From positions 16,802,001 to 16,866,000 of the forward strand of contig NC_056408.1 in the NCBI RefSeq assembly GCF_905147365.1: DNA of 64,000 bases. The letters are read 5' to 3'. The notes under the pieces were generated by a model that saw only the letters and a list, made by a program, of their open reading frames with translations, had not been told where the DNA came from and did not search any database. Source of the stretch: Aricia agestis. Taxonomy: Eukaryota > Arthropoda > Insecta > Lepidoptera > Lycaenidae. Position numbers and translations under genes: made by a program. Positions 54,753 through 64,000 of this stretch are shown here, in pieces; the stretch's first letter is position 1; every line of letters begins with the position of its first letter.

Positions 54753-54780
54753 GATACTTTCGCATTTATAATATTAGTAT
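53661..54780 (+). repeat. Tandem duplication of a retroposon unit of about 610 bp
   Basis: Units 53661-54268 and 54269-54780 are nearly identical through GCGCCATCTGTTGAATCG, a tRNA-like GCGGGACTCGAACCCAGGAC and the GACA tail. The GACA run is shorter in unit 1 (about 54103-54126) than in unit 2 (about 54711-54751). A GATATATG tract (54155-54185) is only in unit 1. Confidence 0.92.
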
Positions 54781-54877
54781 GGATAAAATATTTTGCTATT
54801 CGTACAGGGGACTAAATAAGCAACAATTTTCTTGTATATTTATTTTCCTTAATTCAGTGTATTTAGCTATAATGGTA

Positions 54878-54879
<2 letters not shown>

Positions 54880-54912
<33 letters not shown>

Positions 54913-56001
54913 GCCGAGAAAATGCTTTTAAGCATCTTGCGGGGGATGGGGTCCTATCCGCAAGTATGTGGGTCTCTGCTGCGTCCGAAGATGGTGGTGG
55001 ACGCAGCCCCTACCCACTAAAAACTCGGCGGTACTCCACTATGCGCCTTGGGCGGGCCGCGGGATCGCGTGAGCCTACACCACGACTCCGCCGGCGAGCG
55101 CCTGCTGCTGCGCAGGCTCTTCTCTGTTGGGGCTTTTTGCCCCGCCGAGGCCAAGAGAGGCCCCAATGGGCTTGCATGAGCCATTTATGGCTTACGTTGC
55201 GATGCACAGGAGTACGTTGTGCATCGCGACCAACTCGGGGACTCGGTTCCATGGGTAACGGCATCCCCACGCCGCCACCCCGAGCTCCCCTCCTAAGGCG
55301 GAACATAGCGGTCATCATGGTTGATCGCCCGTCTTCGCCTAGGCCTTCTCGAGCGAAGTGAACCAAGACGCGCCGCCCTTTCTCTCACGCGCTCGGCCTC
55401 TTCCTTGGCGGAGATAACTGCTTCCGCAAAGTTCTCCACCGCCCGCCATTTATCTTGGCTCTCCAGCATTGCACGTATTAATGCTGAGAGCGTTGTGTCT
55501 TGTCCGGTAATATTTGTCATGTTCGTTCGATGGTTGTCCCATGCAGGGCACGTCGAAATCGTGTGTTGGGCCGTGTCACATGTCTCAATACAGTGGTGAC
55601 AGGCTGTTGTCTCTTCCCGTTTAACTATCTCACACAGGTACCGACCGAAACAACCATGTCCAGTCAATACCTGTGTGAGGCGGAACGTCAAAGCACCAAA
55701 CTTCCTACGCACCCATTCTTTTAGAACAGGACGTAGAGCTGATAGTATATCAATGCTGACTCGCGGTTGTTCGAGCCGCTCCGACCACAGATCGACTGCT
55801 TTATCATTTGCCGAGTTTCGCCACCGCTGTATGAGATCAAACGGTGGGATATTCCCCTCATCCCGTATAGATTGGCAGCGCCAGTAGACTTCAGCCAAGG
55901 CTAAGGCTTCTAAGTCCCAAGGCACACTTCCTGCTAATGCGCATGCGGCGTCTTTCGAGACGGTACGATAACCCCTTACCACTCGTATCGCCATTGTCCT
56001 C
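54880..56001 (-). mobile_element. R1-clade LINE, 5'-truncated, with 15-bp target duplication
   Basis: A poly-T run (minus-strand poly-A, 54881-54910) is followed by a GC-rich 3' UTR and the C-terminal coding region. AGCTATAATGGTACC occurs at 54865-54879 and 56002-56016. Only the last 1.1 kb of the LINE is present, as expected from incomplete reverse transcription. Confidence 0.93.
55293..55994 (-). pseudogene. R1-clade LINE ORF2 C-terminus (CCHC region)
   Basis: 233 codons with a typical C-terminal segment, FGRYLCEIVKREETTACHHC, and HTISTCPAWDNHR (a Cys-Cys-His-Cys knuckle), then a basic tail. The upstream RT and endonuclease are missing. The frame itself is intact, so the insertion is young. 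Confidence 0.9.
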
Positions 56002-56019
56002 AGCTATAATGGTACCTAA

Positions 56020-57200
56020 TCAAACTCCTTTTTTTTAATCTTTTGCGATTATTGTGATGGTTAAAACGTATTTATGTGAAAATTTGTATGCGGCTATAAA
56101 ATGTTTATGGTGTAGACGTGGAGATGAATATATTATCTTTCATTTGAAACCTCCTCGCAGTTCCTCGCAGTGTGACTCTTAATTCTTTAAAATGGTACCT
56201 GAAAATCGCTGATATTTGTGAAAAAATGTGATAGCGTTCTTAATGTACCTGGTAAATATTTAAAATGAAATATAGAGGAATAAAGAGTCACTGAAGTAAA
56301 ACAAAAAATAAGCAAATATGTAACAATTATTTAATATTTAATTGTTTCATTGTTACATTAACGGAAGTTCTATTTCAAATATTATATTAATAAAGAGTGA
56401 AAATATTATTAGCTTATAGCTTTGTCCACCCTGTGCCTTTTTCTGTTCGTCAAGGGCATGCGTTATAGCGCAGTCAACAGCGAACGTGAGGCATGCCCGC
56501 GACGCATGCCCTCTGACCGTATCCAAAAAACAAAAATGACAATGTTGGCGTTGCGTGTTGTTGACCGGGTTTTCCAAAAGTCTTTTTAAAAAAAGGAATT
56601 TTATTTTCACTGGAAAATACACTTGAAAATTACACTTGGAAATTACCAAATTAGGAAAACGTCCGCACTGGCCCGAGGTTGTGACTGAACTGCACTCCGA
56701 TCTGGCTAACTGCTTGAAATGAGTGGGAGCTGATGCTGTATCAGCACCTTGTCAGCATTTCTATTTTCTACTAACTAACTAGGAATATAACAGCCCGCGT
56801 AAGATAAAACTTACCGATAAGGGTAAGTTTTACAGGACTCTTCTTAGCTGAGGCAAGGGAATTCGTTCAACTGCAGAGACAGAATCAGGAGATTCGGTCT
56901 GTGTGTTATTTGCATCTGTTTCGCGATTTCTAATTCGGGGTATACGTTTTCTTAACCTTTGACATAAACATAACATAAATTAAAATTATAGGTACAGTAT
57001 GTTAAGATCGGTAAATGGGAGTAATATTGTAAGAGTGGGCAGGTTTATTTATAATTTTATTTAATTCAGTAATTATTTGCTTACTAGCAATATCAGGAAG
57101 TTTTTCTAAATTAACATCTAATAGTTAAGAACTAATTTAGATTTTATTTATTTAATATTTCATAATTGCAACAAGGATCATCAATAAGGTTAAAATCTGG
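56020..57200. other. No recognised gene; one hairpin
   Basis: A 98-codon minus-strand frame (56353-56649) with Cys/His residues has no recognised family. 56805-56832 is an 11-bp perfect hairpin with loop GATAAG. It could include the 3' LTR region of the env-bearing element, but no paired LTR was found. Confidence 0.4.
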
Positions 57201-57477
57201 TGATAATTATGTAATAGTTAAAAAATATGGTTTATATGTATTTATTTTGTTCTTATAAAAGGCTTTACAACCTATATGTAAATCTAATATTCCTGTTCCA
57301 ATTATCTTGTGTTGATACATTTGAGATGGACACTCAATATCTACTTTTATTGGTTGAGTTTCAATGAATAGCCATTTGCTGTTTGTAAGTTCCTGCCAAA
57401 TATCAATTTGGCCATAAATAAACCTGATCTCGCATTGCTTTGGAAGTAACTTATAGATTTTACACAATAATTAAGTT

Positions 57478-57592
57478 TCACAAAAGTTTCAAAAAACGCC
57501 AAATTTCAGCAAAATCGGTTTAGCGGTTTGAGCGTGAAGAGGTAACAGACAGACATACAGACACACTTTCGCATTTATAATATTAGTATGGA
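57478..57592 (+). mobile_element. RTE-type retroposon 3' tail
   Basis: It has the phrases 'caaaatcggtttagcggttt', GACAGACATACAGACA and 'tttcgcatttataatattag', as at 53.6 kb. It interrupts env. Confidence 0.8.
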
Positions 57593-58184
57593 TTCTTATC
57601 TTTACTTACAGCTACGTACTTACATGTAGGTGCAATCATAGCATATGATTGAGAGACATTATCATGTGATACTGGTAGCGGAAATGGTTTATCCATACTA
57701 TACTCTATTCTATAAACTAAAGGGATTCTTATAACAAAGACAATCTTATTATCTACATAGTAGCATGACAATTTTGCCATATCAATAATATTATGTATAT
57801 TATTCAAATTTAGATTCATGGGTAATTCCTGATCTTTTGGAAGATTTTTTATATTTTTTCCAAGTTCATTATAAAACTGTTTTGGTGTTAAGACAGATGG
57901 GTGAAACGAGTGGCTTTTCACAAACATTATAGAATTAATTAAATTACAACATTATAGACAAACATTATAGAATGAATTAATTAAATTTTCTACTTTAAAT
58001 GATAATGTAAAAATAACAGAAGAGAGTTCTTCATACAGTTCATTAAACTTAGTTTCTAATTCAACATTTATCATATTTTTACTTAGGTAATCAATAGCGC
58101 TATTCAAACGGAACTCATTTTCAGCGATTGATTTTAACGTTTTGTTATATTTTTCGAAGGGTGAACTAGTAATTAAAATATAAT

Positions 58185-58541
58185 AGCTCCCACAACGGTT
58201 TCGGTGACGGTGGCCGGTTTCATTGAAAGCAGGCCAGCTACGCAGAAGTAAGTTTATAGTGCCCAAGTGAGTGCGCAGTACACAAGAGCACTCTCTTTTC
58301 CTTTACTCTCATAACCCAGTGGAACGGAAGACCGACACGACCGGCGAGAGATCAGGCGCAGGACCGACTTTTTACATGCCCATCCGACGCATGGATCACC
58401 TTACTTGTCAGACAATCAGGTGATCAGCCTGCATTGTCCTAATCAAACTTGGAAATAACATGTTTCCAACGCGGGAATCGAACCCACGACCTCTGGGTCT
58501 CTTGACCCGCCGCGAGACCACGGATCCGTTTGAATTAATTT
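58185..58541 (-). mobile_element. tRNA-headed SINE, sister of the one at 31.2 kb
   Basis: The same body and tRNA-like head as 31195-31555, with a box B GGTCGTGGGTTCGATTCCCG. It is flanked by TAATTAAAATATAAT at 58170-58184 and 58542-58556. It interrupts the env pseudogene. Confidence 0.93.
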
Positions 58542-59094
58542 TAATTAAAATATAATACTTTTATAAGGATGCAAGTTTTTTATTCGAGGAATTCAATGTT
58601 TGAATGGCGTTATTATATCGAATAGCATTATTTTCATTCATAGTTCCAATTATTTGTTTAAATACAGTACCGATACCAGCAAACCATTCTGATTTTTGAT
58701 TTCTATCGGGTGTTAAAGATAGCACTGTAATCTCTCAGAATACCGTCATAGCAAACTAATAAAGGTTTTAAATGATTTTTACAATTAGTAAAATAAAACT
58801 ATAGTTAAAATTACAAAAAGTCTGAGCGAAGTCTAATTAGTTTTCAATATTTTCGATATGTAGCTTTATATCGCCAATATCTACAGGGACTAAGACATGG
58901 AGCTGATCATCAGAGACTTTAACTGTACCAACAGGATCGAAGTACATACCGATACTTTTATTATCGGTATGTATCATGTTCCATAAGAAAACGCAAATTC
59001 TTGCTACGCCAAACCTGGAATATAATAATTTTGTTTAGGCTCATTATATTTTATTTTATAATTTAAGATGGGAATATATTTCCTATTATTATAA

Positions 59095-59345
59095 GATATC
59101 GATTTCAGCCAATTTGACCTCATCATTATGGTATTTGACGTGTCGTCGATTTACAAGTAAGATAAGTGTATTGTTACCATTTATTTTTATGACTTTATGA
59201 GGACCTTTCCAGATTGGTGATAATGCTTTACGGAGACGAAGATGATTTTTAACATATTATACCATATCCTGTTTTATATTTAACCGGACTAGAATGTTTG
59301 TCATAATAAGTTTTGGATATATTTATTGATTTAAGAATATTTTCG
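59095..59345 (-). pseudogene. Errantivirus-like integrase C-terminal tail
   Basis: The minus strand encodes a segment with YYDKHSSPVKYKTG and then NHLRLRKALSPIWKGPHKV, followed by a RRHVKYHNDEVKLAEI end. This is the integrase tail usual just upstream of env in errantiviruses. At least one frame slip. Confidence 0.7.
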
Positions 59346-59394
59346 ATGGCTTTTTCTCTGGGAAGTTTTAATCTTTGTTGTAAAACTAAAAACT

Positions 59395-59570
59395 CTTACA
59401 TAAGAATTGTAAGTAAATTTCCCATCTGAGGAGTGAGAGTCTTCCTTCTGAGGCGTTTACAAATTATACATTCACGCACTACCTTTCGAGCTAAATTTCT
59501 ACCTCCTATCGGCCACCAAGTTTCACGTATGTTAAACAATAGCGCTTGAGGACCTGCGTGTAAAGGATAG
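59395..59570 (-). pseudogene. BEL/Pao integrase zinc-region fragment
   Basis: The minus strand encodes LHAGPQALLFNIRETWWPIG then GRNLARKVVRECIICKRLRR, the HHCC start of a BEL/Pao integrase. It abuts the errantivirus tail, so two retroelement classes are joined here by rearrangement or template switching. Confidence 0.75.
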
Positions 59571-59574
59571 GTTA

Positions 59575-60275
59575 CACAGTGCGAGCAGCTGATATGACAG
59601 TAGACAGCTACTGTGCATGTGTACTCGTATGACAGTAGCTCGACTCGCCTCGCTCGGTCACACTATGCGAACTGCTGGCGTCGCAGGAAGACAGCTACTG
59701 CACCAGTGTACTCGCATAGTTCGTCTGTATCATGTCTCGTGCAATGTTGTCGCAAAATACACGTTTAATCACAGTGCATACCACTATAAAAGCAGTTACG
59801 AAAATACTTTGTGTTGAAATTGAAAGAGCTATATAAAAAAAGAAGAAGAAGAGAAGTGTTTGGGTCAGGACTTGGCTGCAAAGAAAAGGGGCAACGAATT
59901 CAATATTTAAAGAGCTATATGATGAAGATCCCCGAGAATATAAAGCGGTTATGAGATTGACAACTGAACAAGTGGAAATACTTTTAAATTTGATTGCTCC
60001 AAAAATTCAACGTGATGATACACTAATGAGGGATGCGATACCTGCGAGGGTGAAGTTGGAAATAACCCTAGTATACCTTTCTTCTGGGATATCGTATAGA
60101 CTGTTGTCGGTATTTTTCAGAGTTTCAAAAGCATCCATCATTAAAATAATACCAGAAGTGTGTGCTGCTATCAATGAAAGTCTAAAAGATTATATCAAAG
60201 TAAGTATTTTTTTTATTCATAATCAAATTCACAATGGTTTTGTAAAGTTTTACAAAACCATAAGTTATAATTAAG
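59575..60275 (+). mobile_element. PIF/Harbinger element fragment
   Basis: It starts near GGTTACACAGTGCGAGCAGC (about 59570), probably the left terminus, and is cut at 60275 by gypsy copy 2. It contains the first transposase exon. Its right part is outside the window. A 13-bp hairpin with a 2-nt loop lies at 60234-60261. Confidence 0.65.
59837..60199 (+). CDS. PIF/Harbinger transposase, first exon
   Basis: Open from 59837 to a donor AAA|GTAAGT at 60199/60200. It reads RSVWVRTWLQRKGATNSIF, then MRLTTEQVEILLNLIAPKIQ, then YLSSGISYRLLSVFFRVS and IIPEVCAAINESLKDYIK, the N-terminal helix-rich part of HARBI1-like proteins. No stop or frameshift in this exon, unlike the copy at 11 kb. The catalytic exon would lie beyond the gypsy insertion. 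Confidence 0.8.
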
Positions 60276-60820
60276 TGTAAGTACATGGTATACGGACACG
60301 TGGTGCGCAAGTACATACTCGAACCTTCTAAAAAGGTCCAATGTTTGTTTACGTGTTTACCCTTTATTTGTTAGCGTGTTTGAATTTAGACCTTATGACT
60401 GAGTCCATAAGGTCTAAATTAAATTCAACTTACTGCACTTATCGCAAGGACGGCAGTTTTATTGTGGCACATGCCCGAGGCTACTAGAAATTTCCCACGG
60501 TTGTTTACTTGTTTACGTGAATCGGGAAATTTCTGGAATTCGTCTCGCCATATAAAAAGAGCCGCAAGGCAGGCCCGGCAATTCAGTTCAATCAGAGCGA
60601 TCTTCAAGGCGACATCAAGTGATCAATAGTGAGTGAACCAGTGAAACCTGCGACTTGGCTACGACCTAGGACAGTGATAGTGCTTAGTGATTGGACCTAG
60701 TGATTAGTGTTTGGACTTAGTGCTAAGTGTTGTGACCTAGTGTTTAGTGCAGTGTTAATAAAGTCTTCAAGAGAGTCACCAGGTCTTTCTCTCCAAATCC
60801 TCGAACCCTAGCACGTAACA
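60276..60820 (+). repeat. Gypsy copy 2, 5' LTR
   Basis: 545 bp. It has the same 15-bp hairpin, TATA box, and end CCCTAGCACGTAACA as copy 1. AATAAA at 60757-60762 is a likely poly-A signal. Short imperfect repeats of CTAGTGATTAGTG type fill 60680-60750. Confidence 0.93.
60548..60590 (+). promoter_or_regulatory. Core promoter of gypsy copy 2 LTR
   Basis: TATAAAAAG (about 60552-60560) with TCAGT about 32 bp downstream (near 60583). The same arrangement as in copy 1. Confidence 0.7.
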
Positions 60821-60846
60821 ACTGGTGTCAGAAGTGCGATTTGGAG

Positions 60847-62477
60847 ATGCCATTGACTCCGAGAGAGGACTTCAAGGGGAGTGTCAGGACAAGGGCGCAG
60901 CGAGCTGCTGCCATTGACTCCGAGAGAGGAGTTGCGGAGACCACACCCACTGGGGGCCAAGCTCCGCCCACTGAGGGACAGGCCCCACCCACTGGCCCCA
61001 CCCACCAGGCTCCGCCCACTGACCACGCCCACCAGGCTCCGCCCACTTTGGGTGACGCCCCGCCCACTGGCTCCGCCCACCGGGACCCGCCCACAGGCCA
61101 CGCCCCCAGGCTCCGCCCACTTTGGGCGTGGCCACGCCCACTGGCTCCGCCCACCAGGCCACGCCCACTCTGGCCACGCCCACTGGCCCAGCCCACCGAG
61201 ACACGACCACTGGCTCTACCCACCTTGACTCGCCCGTAGCTTCTGCAGCCCCTCAAATGGCTCTTCAATTGGAAAGCATAATTGAGTTGATTCAGGCTTT
61301 GCAAGAGGCACAAGACCGCAAGCTCGGTGCTTTGCAAGAGGCACAAGACCGCAACCTCGGTGCTTTGCAAGAGGCACAAGACCGCAAGCTCGGTGCTTTG
61401 CAAGAGGCACAAGACCGTAAGCTCAGCGCGTTGCAAGAGTCACAAGAGTCACATGATCGCAAGCTCGGCGCTTTGCAAGAGTTACAAGAACGCAAACTCG
61501 GCGCTTTGCAGGAGTCACAAGAGCAACAAAAGGACCTCCAAGAAAAAGCGCTTTTGGCTATAAAGGATGTTAGTGACACGGTGACTAAGCTTCGTAAAGA
61601 CGTCGACGTAATGGACGAACGCGTTACCGGGTTGGGAGTGGATGTGGAAAATGTGAAAACCGGCCTCACTGAACTACAGAAAAAAGTAGTGCGCCTGGAA
61701 ACCACAGGAGTCGCGACGTGTAGTGGAAATTCTGGAGTGGCACATGGACCAAGAGTTAAAGTGCCACCATACGATGGCACTACTTCTTGGAATGCTTATC
61801 GTCAGCAATTCCAGACTGTTGCTTCTGCCAACGGATGGAATGATGAACAACGCCTGACCGCTCTCACTGTTGCGCTCAGAGGGCAAGCTTTGTCGGTCCT
61901 AGAAGCGCATACAGGAAATGGGTTTCAAGACCTGATGGAGGCACTTGAATCCAGATACGGGGAGCGACACCTGGAGCACGTGTTCCGTGCCCAACTGCGT
62001 GACAGAGTCCAACGCCCAGGAGAAGGACTACAACAATGGGCGTTGGAAATTGAAAAACTCGTCAAGAAGGCACACCCAGGAGCTGACGCCAAGATGGTCG
62101 ACACGAATATTGTGCAAGCATTTGTCGACGGAATCAGGGACCTGGAGGTCAGAGCTGCAGTGAGGCTACGTCACCACACCTCGCTTAAGGAAGCATTGGC
62201 GCATGCTTTAGAGGTCGAGGCTGTTCGGCGTGACATACGGCAGACATATAAGATCCGCGAGGTCTCTGAGGAAGTCAAGGAGGTTAAGGCTCCTACGAAG
62301 AGAAGTTCTGGAGCCATGTGCTACAAGTGCGGCGAGAGGGGCCATCTTCAGCTTAACTGCCCGCAGAAAGAGACCCAAATGGCAAGGATGAAAATGCTCG
62401 AGGAACGTCTGGAACAAATGGAGGAGCTGCAAAAGCAAGGGGCCTCGTTCCCTGCCCGGGATCAGGGAAACGAATAA
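60847..62477 (+). pseudogene. Gypsy copy 2 gag, frameshifted in the proline-rich repeat
   Basis: The ATG at 60847 opens a proline-rich repeat that leaves the main frame between about 61090 and 61122. The main frame (61122-62477) then carries a coiled-coil-like block of about seven LQEAQDRKLGA units (61290-61545), the capsid-like region and the CCHC knuckle CYKCGERGHLQLNC. The repeat block is longer and more regular than in copy 1. The slip in the minisatellite should block full-length Gag. Confidence 0.9.
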
Positions 62478-64000
62478 AAGCCAGGACTAAGGGGCGAGTG
62501 CTGGCTGACACGGAGAAAGCCCCGATAACTGTTATCTCCCAAGCATGCAGCGGGAACAGTCTTGTGATTCAGGGGACTATTAACAGGACGGATTGCAAAA
62601 TGACTCTAGACACAGGAGCCTCTAGAACGATAGTGAACCCAAATCTGGTAAAAGCCGCAAGAAGACATGAGAGGAGAATTAACTGTCGGCTCCTTACTGC
62701 CTCCGGTCAGCCAATACCCGTCCTGGGAGAAATATCAGTTACGATTAATGTAGGGGGATCCTCATACCCTCATGACGTTATCGTGGCTGAGATTATGGAT
62801 GATTGCATCTTGGGTTTGGATTTCATGAAGAAGCACAACTGCAGAATTAATGTCGCCGACGGAGTGTTCAAGTGTGGCGAAGAAGAAATTTTCATCCTTG
62901 GAGGCGCTTGCGGGAAAGTTGAATGTGTAAAGAAAGTCACAATACCTGGACGAGCGGAAGCTAGAGTGCTGGTGAAACTACCGCCAGCTGGAAAAAAGAA
63001 GTTAAATAGATGCGTGTTGATCGAAGACTTACCTACCAAGATATCAGCGCAAAAACTAATGACGGCGAGAACCCTTGTTAGTGGTAGCAGTAACGCTGTG
63101 GTCAGGGTTTTGAATCTTGGTGATCGCGAGATCTGCTTGAACAAAGGTGACGTCATTGGAAAGTGCGAGGAAGTTGTCTGGATGAGAAAATGTAGTTCGA
63201 TCACAGGCTCAGACTCAGCAAACACCAGCAACTATGGAATAGTGACTGAGCTACTCGATGACTGCAAGAGTAATCTGACTTATTCGCAGAGCATGAAAGC
63301 TAAGAAGTTTTTACAACGCCACGCGAAAATCTTCTCCAGTCAGGAAGGCGACCTTGGAAGAACGTCGATGGTTCAGCACAGGATAGATACCGGAAGCGAG
63401 AACCCAATTCGTCAACGAGCAAGACGAATACCCATTGCAAAGGAAAAAGAAGTTGAAGGCCTTTTGGAGGACATGAGAAGGAATAAGATAATTGAACCAT
63501 CTGCAAGTCCGTGGTGCTCACCGGTTGTATTAGTGAAGAAGAAAGATGGCAGCACAAGATTTTGTGTGGACTACAGACGTCTCAATGATGTCACTAAGAA
63601 GGACAGCTATCCATTACCTCGAATCGACGACACTCTGGATACCTTGAGTGGCATGAAATGGTTCTCGACCCTGGACCTGAAATCTGGATACTGGCAGGTG
63701 GAAATTCATCCAAAAGACAAGGAGAAGACAGCGTTCTCCACCGGTAAAGGTCTATGGCAGTTTAACGTCATGCCCTTTGGATTGTGCAACGCACCTGCCA
63801 CATTTGAGCGACTCATGGAGTGTGTACTGGCAGGCTTAGTTGGAGAGGCTTGCTTAGTCTATTTGGACGACGTCATCATTGTTGGCCGCGACTTCGAGGA
63901 CCATTTGCGAAACTTAGAACGAGTTTTCGCCAAAATAGAGGGGGCCAAGTTAAAGTTGAATCCGAAGAAGTGTCGTTTATTCAGGAGTAAGGTGAACTAT
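62357..64000 (+). CDS. Gypsy copy 2 pol: protease and reverse transcriptase, open to window edge
   Basis: The frame is open from 62357 (after a stop at 62354) to the last base, with no internal stop. It would be made as a Gag-Pol fusion by -1 frameshifting. Protease motif LDTGAS lies near 62606-62623. RT has VDYRRLND (about 63567) and the active site YLDDV (63859-63873). The Trp codon lost in copy 1 is intact here (TGG near 63691), and the 20-base deletion of copy 1 is absent. RNase H and integrase would follow outside the window. Confidence 0.93.
   Translation, partial: MPAERDPNGKDENARGTSGTNGGAAKARGLVPCPGSGKRIKARTKGRVLADTEKAPITVISQACSGNSLVIQGTINRTDCKMTLDTGASRTIVNPNLVKAARRHERRINCRLLTASGQPIPVLGEISVTINVGGSSYPHDVIVAEIMDDCILGLDFMKKHNCRINVADGVFKCGEEEIFILGGACGKVECVKKVTIPGRAEARVLVKLPPAGKKKLNRCVLIEDLPTKISAQKLMTARTLVSGSSNAVVRVLNLGDREICLNKGDVIGKCEEVVWMRKCSSITGSDSANTSNYGIVTELLDDCKSNLTYSQSMKAKKFLQRHAKIFSSQEGDLGRTSMVQHRIDTGSENPIRQRARRIPIAKEKEVEGLLEDMRRNKIIEPSASPWCSPVVLVKKKDGSTRFCVDYRRLNDVTKKDSYPLPRIDDTLDTLSGMKWFSTLDLKSGYWQVEIHPKDKEKTAFSTGKGLWQFNVMPFGLCNAPATFERLMECVLAGLVGEACLVYLDDVIIVGRDFEDHLRNLERVFAKIEGAKLKLNPKKCRLFRSKVNY
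62465..62471 (+). promoter_or_regulatory. -1 ribosomal frameshift heptamer GGGAAAC
   Basis: In the gag frame it is read as G GGA AAC, the X XXY YYZ pattern, three bases before the gag stop (62475-62477). Pol is in the -1 frame and is open from 62357, so the overlap is about 120 bases. The same heptamer is present in copy 1. Confidence 0.8.

Larger units (their letters stand above)
57207..59014 (-). pseudogene. Errantivirus-like env (baculovirus F-protein family), broken
   Basis: On the minus strand, a splice-acceptor-like TATTCCAG ends at 59015. A hydrophobic start and beta-rich ectodomain follow (58990-58830), then a fusion-peptide-like region near 58690. Next come a helical region (about 58130-57952), a conserved central block (57927-57583) and a Cys-containing block (57467-57207). 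This order fits the F-type fusion glycoproteins that insect endogenous retroviruses acquired. It is interrupted by a SINE (58185-58541) and an RTE tail (57478-57592), with added stops and frame slips. The transmembrane end is not seen. No functional protein can be made. Confidence 0.75.
60276..64000 (+). mobile_element. Ty3/gypsy LTR retrotransposon (copy 2), runs off right edge
   Basis: Same family as 22643-28964 but in the opposite orientation. It has a 5' LTR (60276-60820), primer-binding site (60823-60839), gag and pol to at least reverse transcriptase. The LTR start is changed to TGTAAGTACATGG. The 3' end is outside the window. Confidence 0.95.

Noticed and set aside
54909..55361. 150-codon plus-strand frame in GC-rich DNA
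   Set aside because: It is the antisense of the R1-clade LINE 3' region, whose minus-strand coding sequence and target duplication explain it.
56353..56649. piggyBac C-terminal zinc-finger remnant
   Set aside because: The Cys/His spacing does not match the known CRD pattern and no other piggyBac motif is adjacent.
58455..58530. Possible tRNA gene on the minus strand
   Set aside because: Same SINE family, with its own 15-bp target duplication.

Overview
This window looks like transposon-packed intergenic DNA from a moth or butterfly (Lepidoptera). The sequence is AT-rich and eukaryotic: pieces of genes are joined by GT-AG introns, there are no operons, and poly-A and microsatellite tails are present. 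The order assignment rests on repeats I recognise as typical of lepidopteran genomes. These are an RTE-type tail ending in GACA repeats, a 'GGAGGCCCAATCCC' repeat, a 'CATCATCATCAGCCTATTGC' repeat and a long tRNA-headed SINE. I found no convincing host gene, tRNA gene or rRNA gene.

Layout. 1-3.6 kb: copia fragment, two perfect hairpins, and pieces of hAT and of a large unnamed insect transposase family (called family S here). 3.6-6.2 kb: a complete hAT element with 8-bp target duplication. 7-12.4 kb: family S fragments, MITEs, and a PIF/Harbinger element with an antisense ORF in its intron. 13-15.7 kb: a multi-exon transposase with a CxxH motif. 15.9-16.1 kb: four consecutive palindromes. 17.5-19.9 kb: a copia gag split by an unrecognised ORF. 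19.9-22.4 kb: a mariner-type element with long inverted repeats and an intact transposase. 22.4-32.6 kb: a three-level nest, with a gypsy element inside a hAT inside a BEL/Pao pol, which also carries a SINE. 33-41.4 kb: Helitron-like, family S, MADF, CR1/Jockey-type LINE and Myb/SANT-like pieces. 41.6-42.9 kb: an intact, unrecognised 410-codon ORF. 43.7-48.0 kb: a near-complete family S element with inverted repeats and a 4-bp target duplication. 49.5-56 kb: gypsy integrase, SINE, piggyBac, tandemly duplicated repeats and an R1-clade LINE. 57.2-59.6 kb: a decayed errantivirus-like env and pol tail. 59.6-64 kb: a Harbinger fragment cut by a second gypsy copy that runs off the right edge.

The genes do not form a pathway; they are independent mobile elements. 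Target duplications and interruptions give an insertion order: BEL/Pao first, then hAT, then gypsy, with a SINE entering separately. The two gypsy copies are closely related and have complementary damage. Gag is intact in the left copy and pol is open in the right copy. Both carry a canonical -1 frameshift heptamer at the gag-pol junction.

The most unusual items are the complete family S transposon, the set of near-perfect hairpins scattered through unrelated elements, and two GC-richer ORFs of unknown origin (17.6-18.6 kb and 41.6-42.9 kb). One hairpin (29,562-29,625) can be shown to be a fold-back duplication by comparison with a sister hAT copy.
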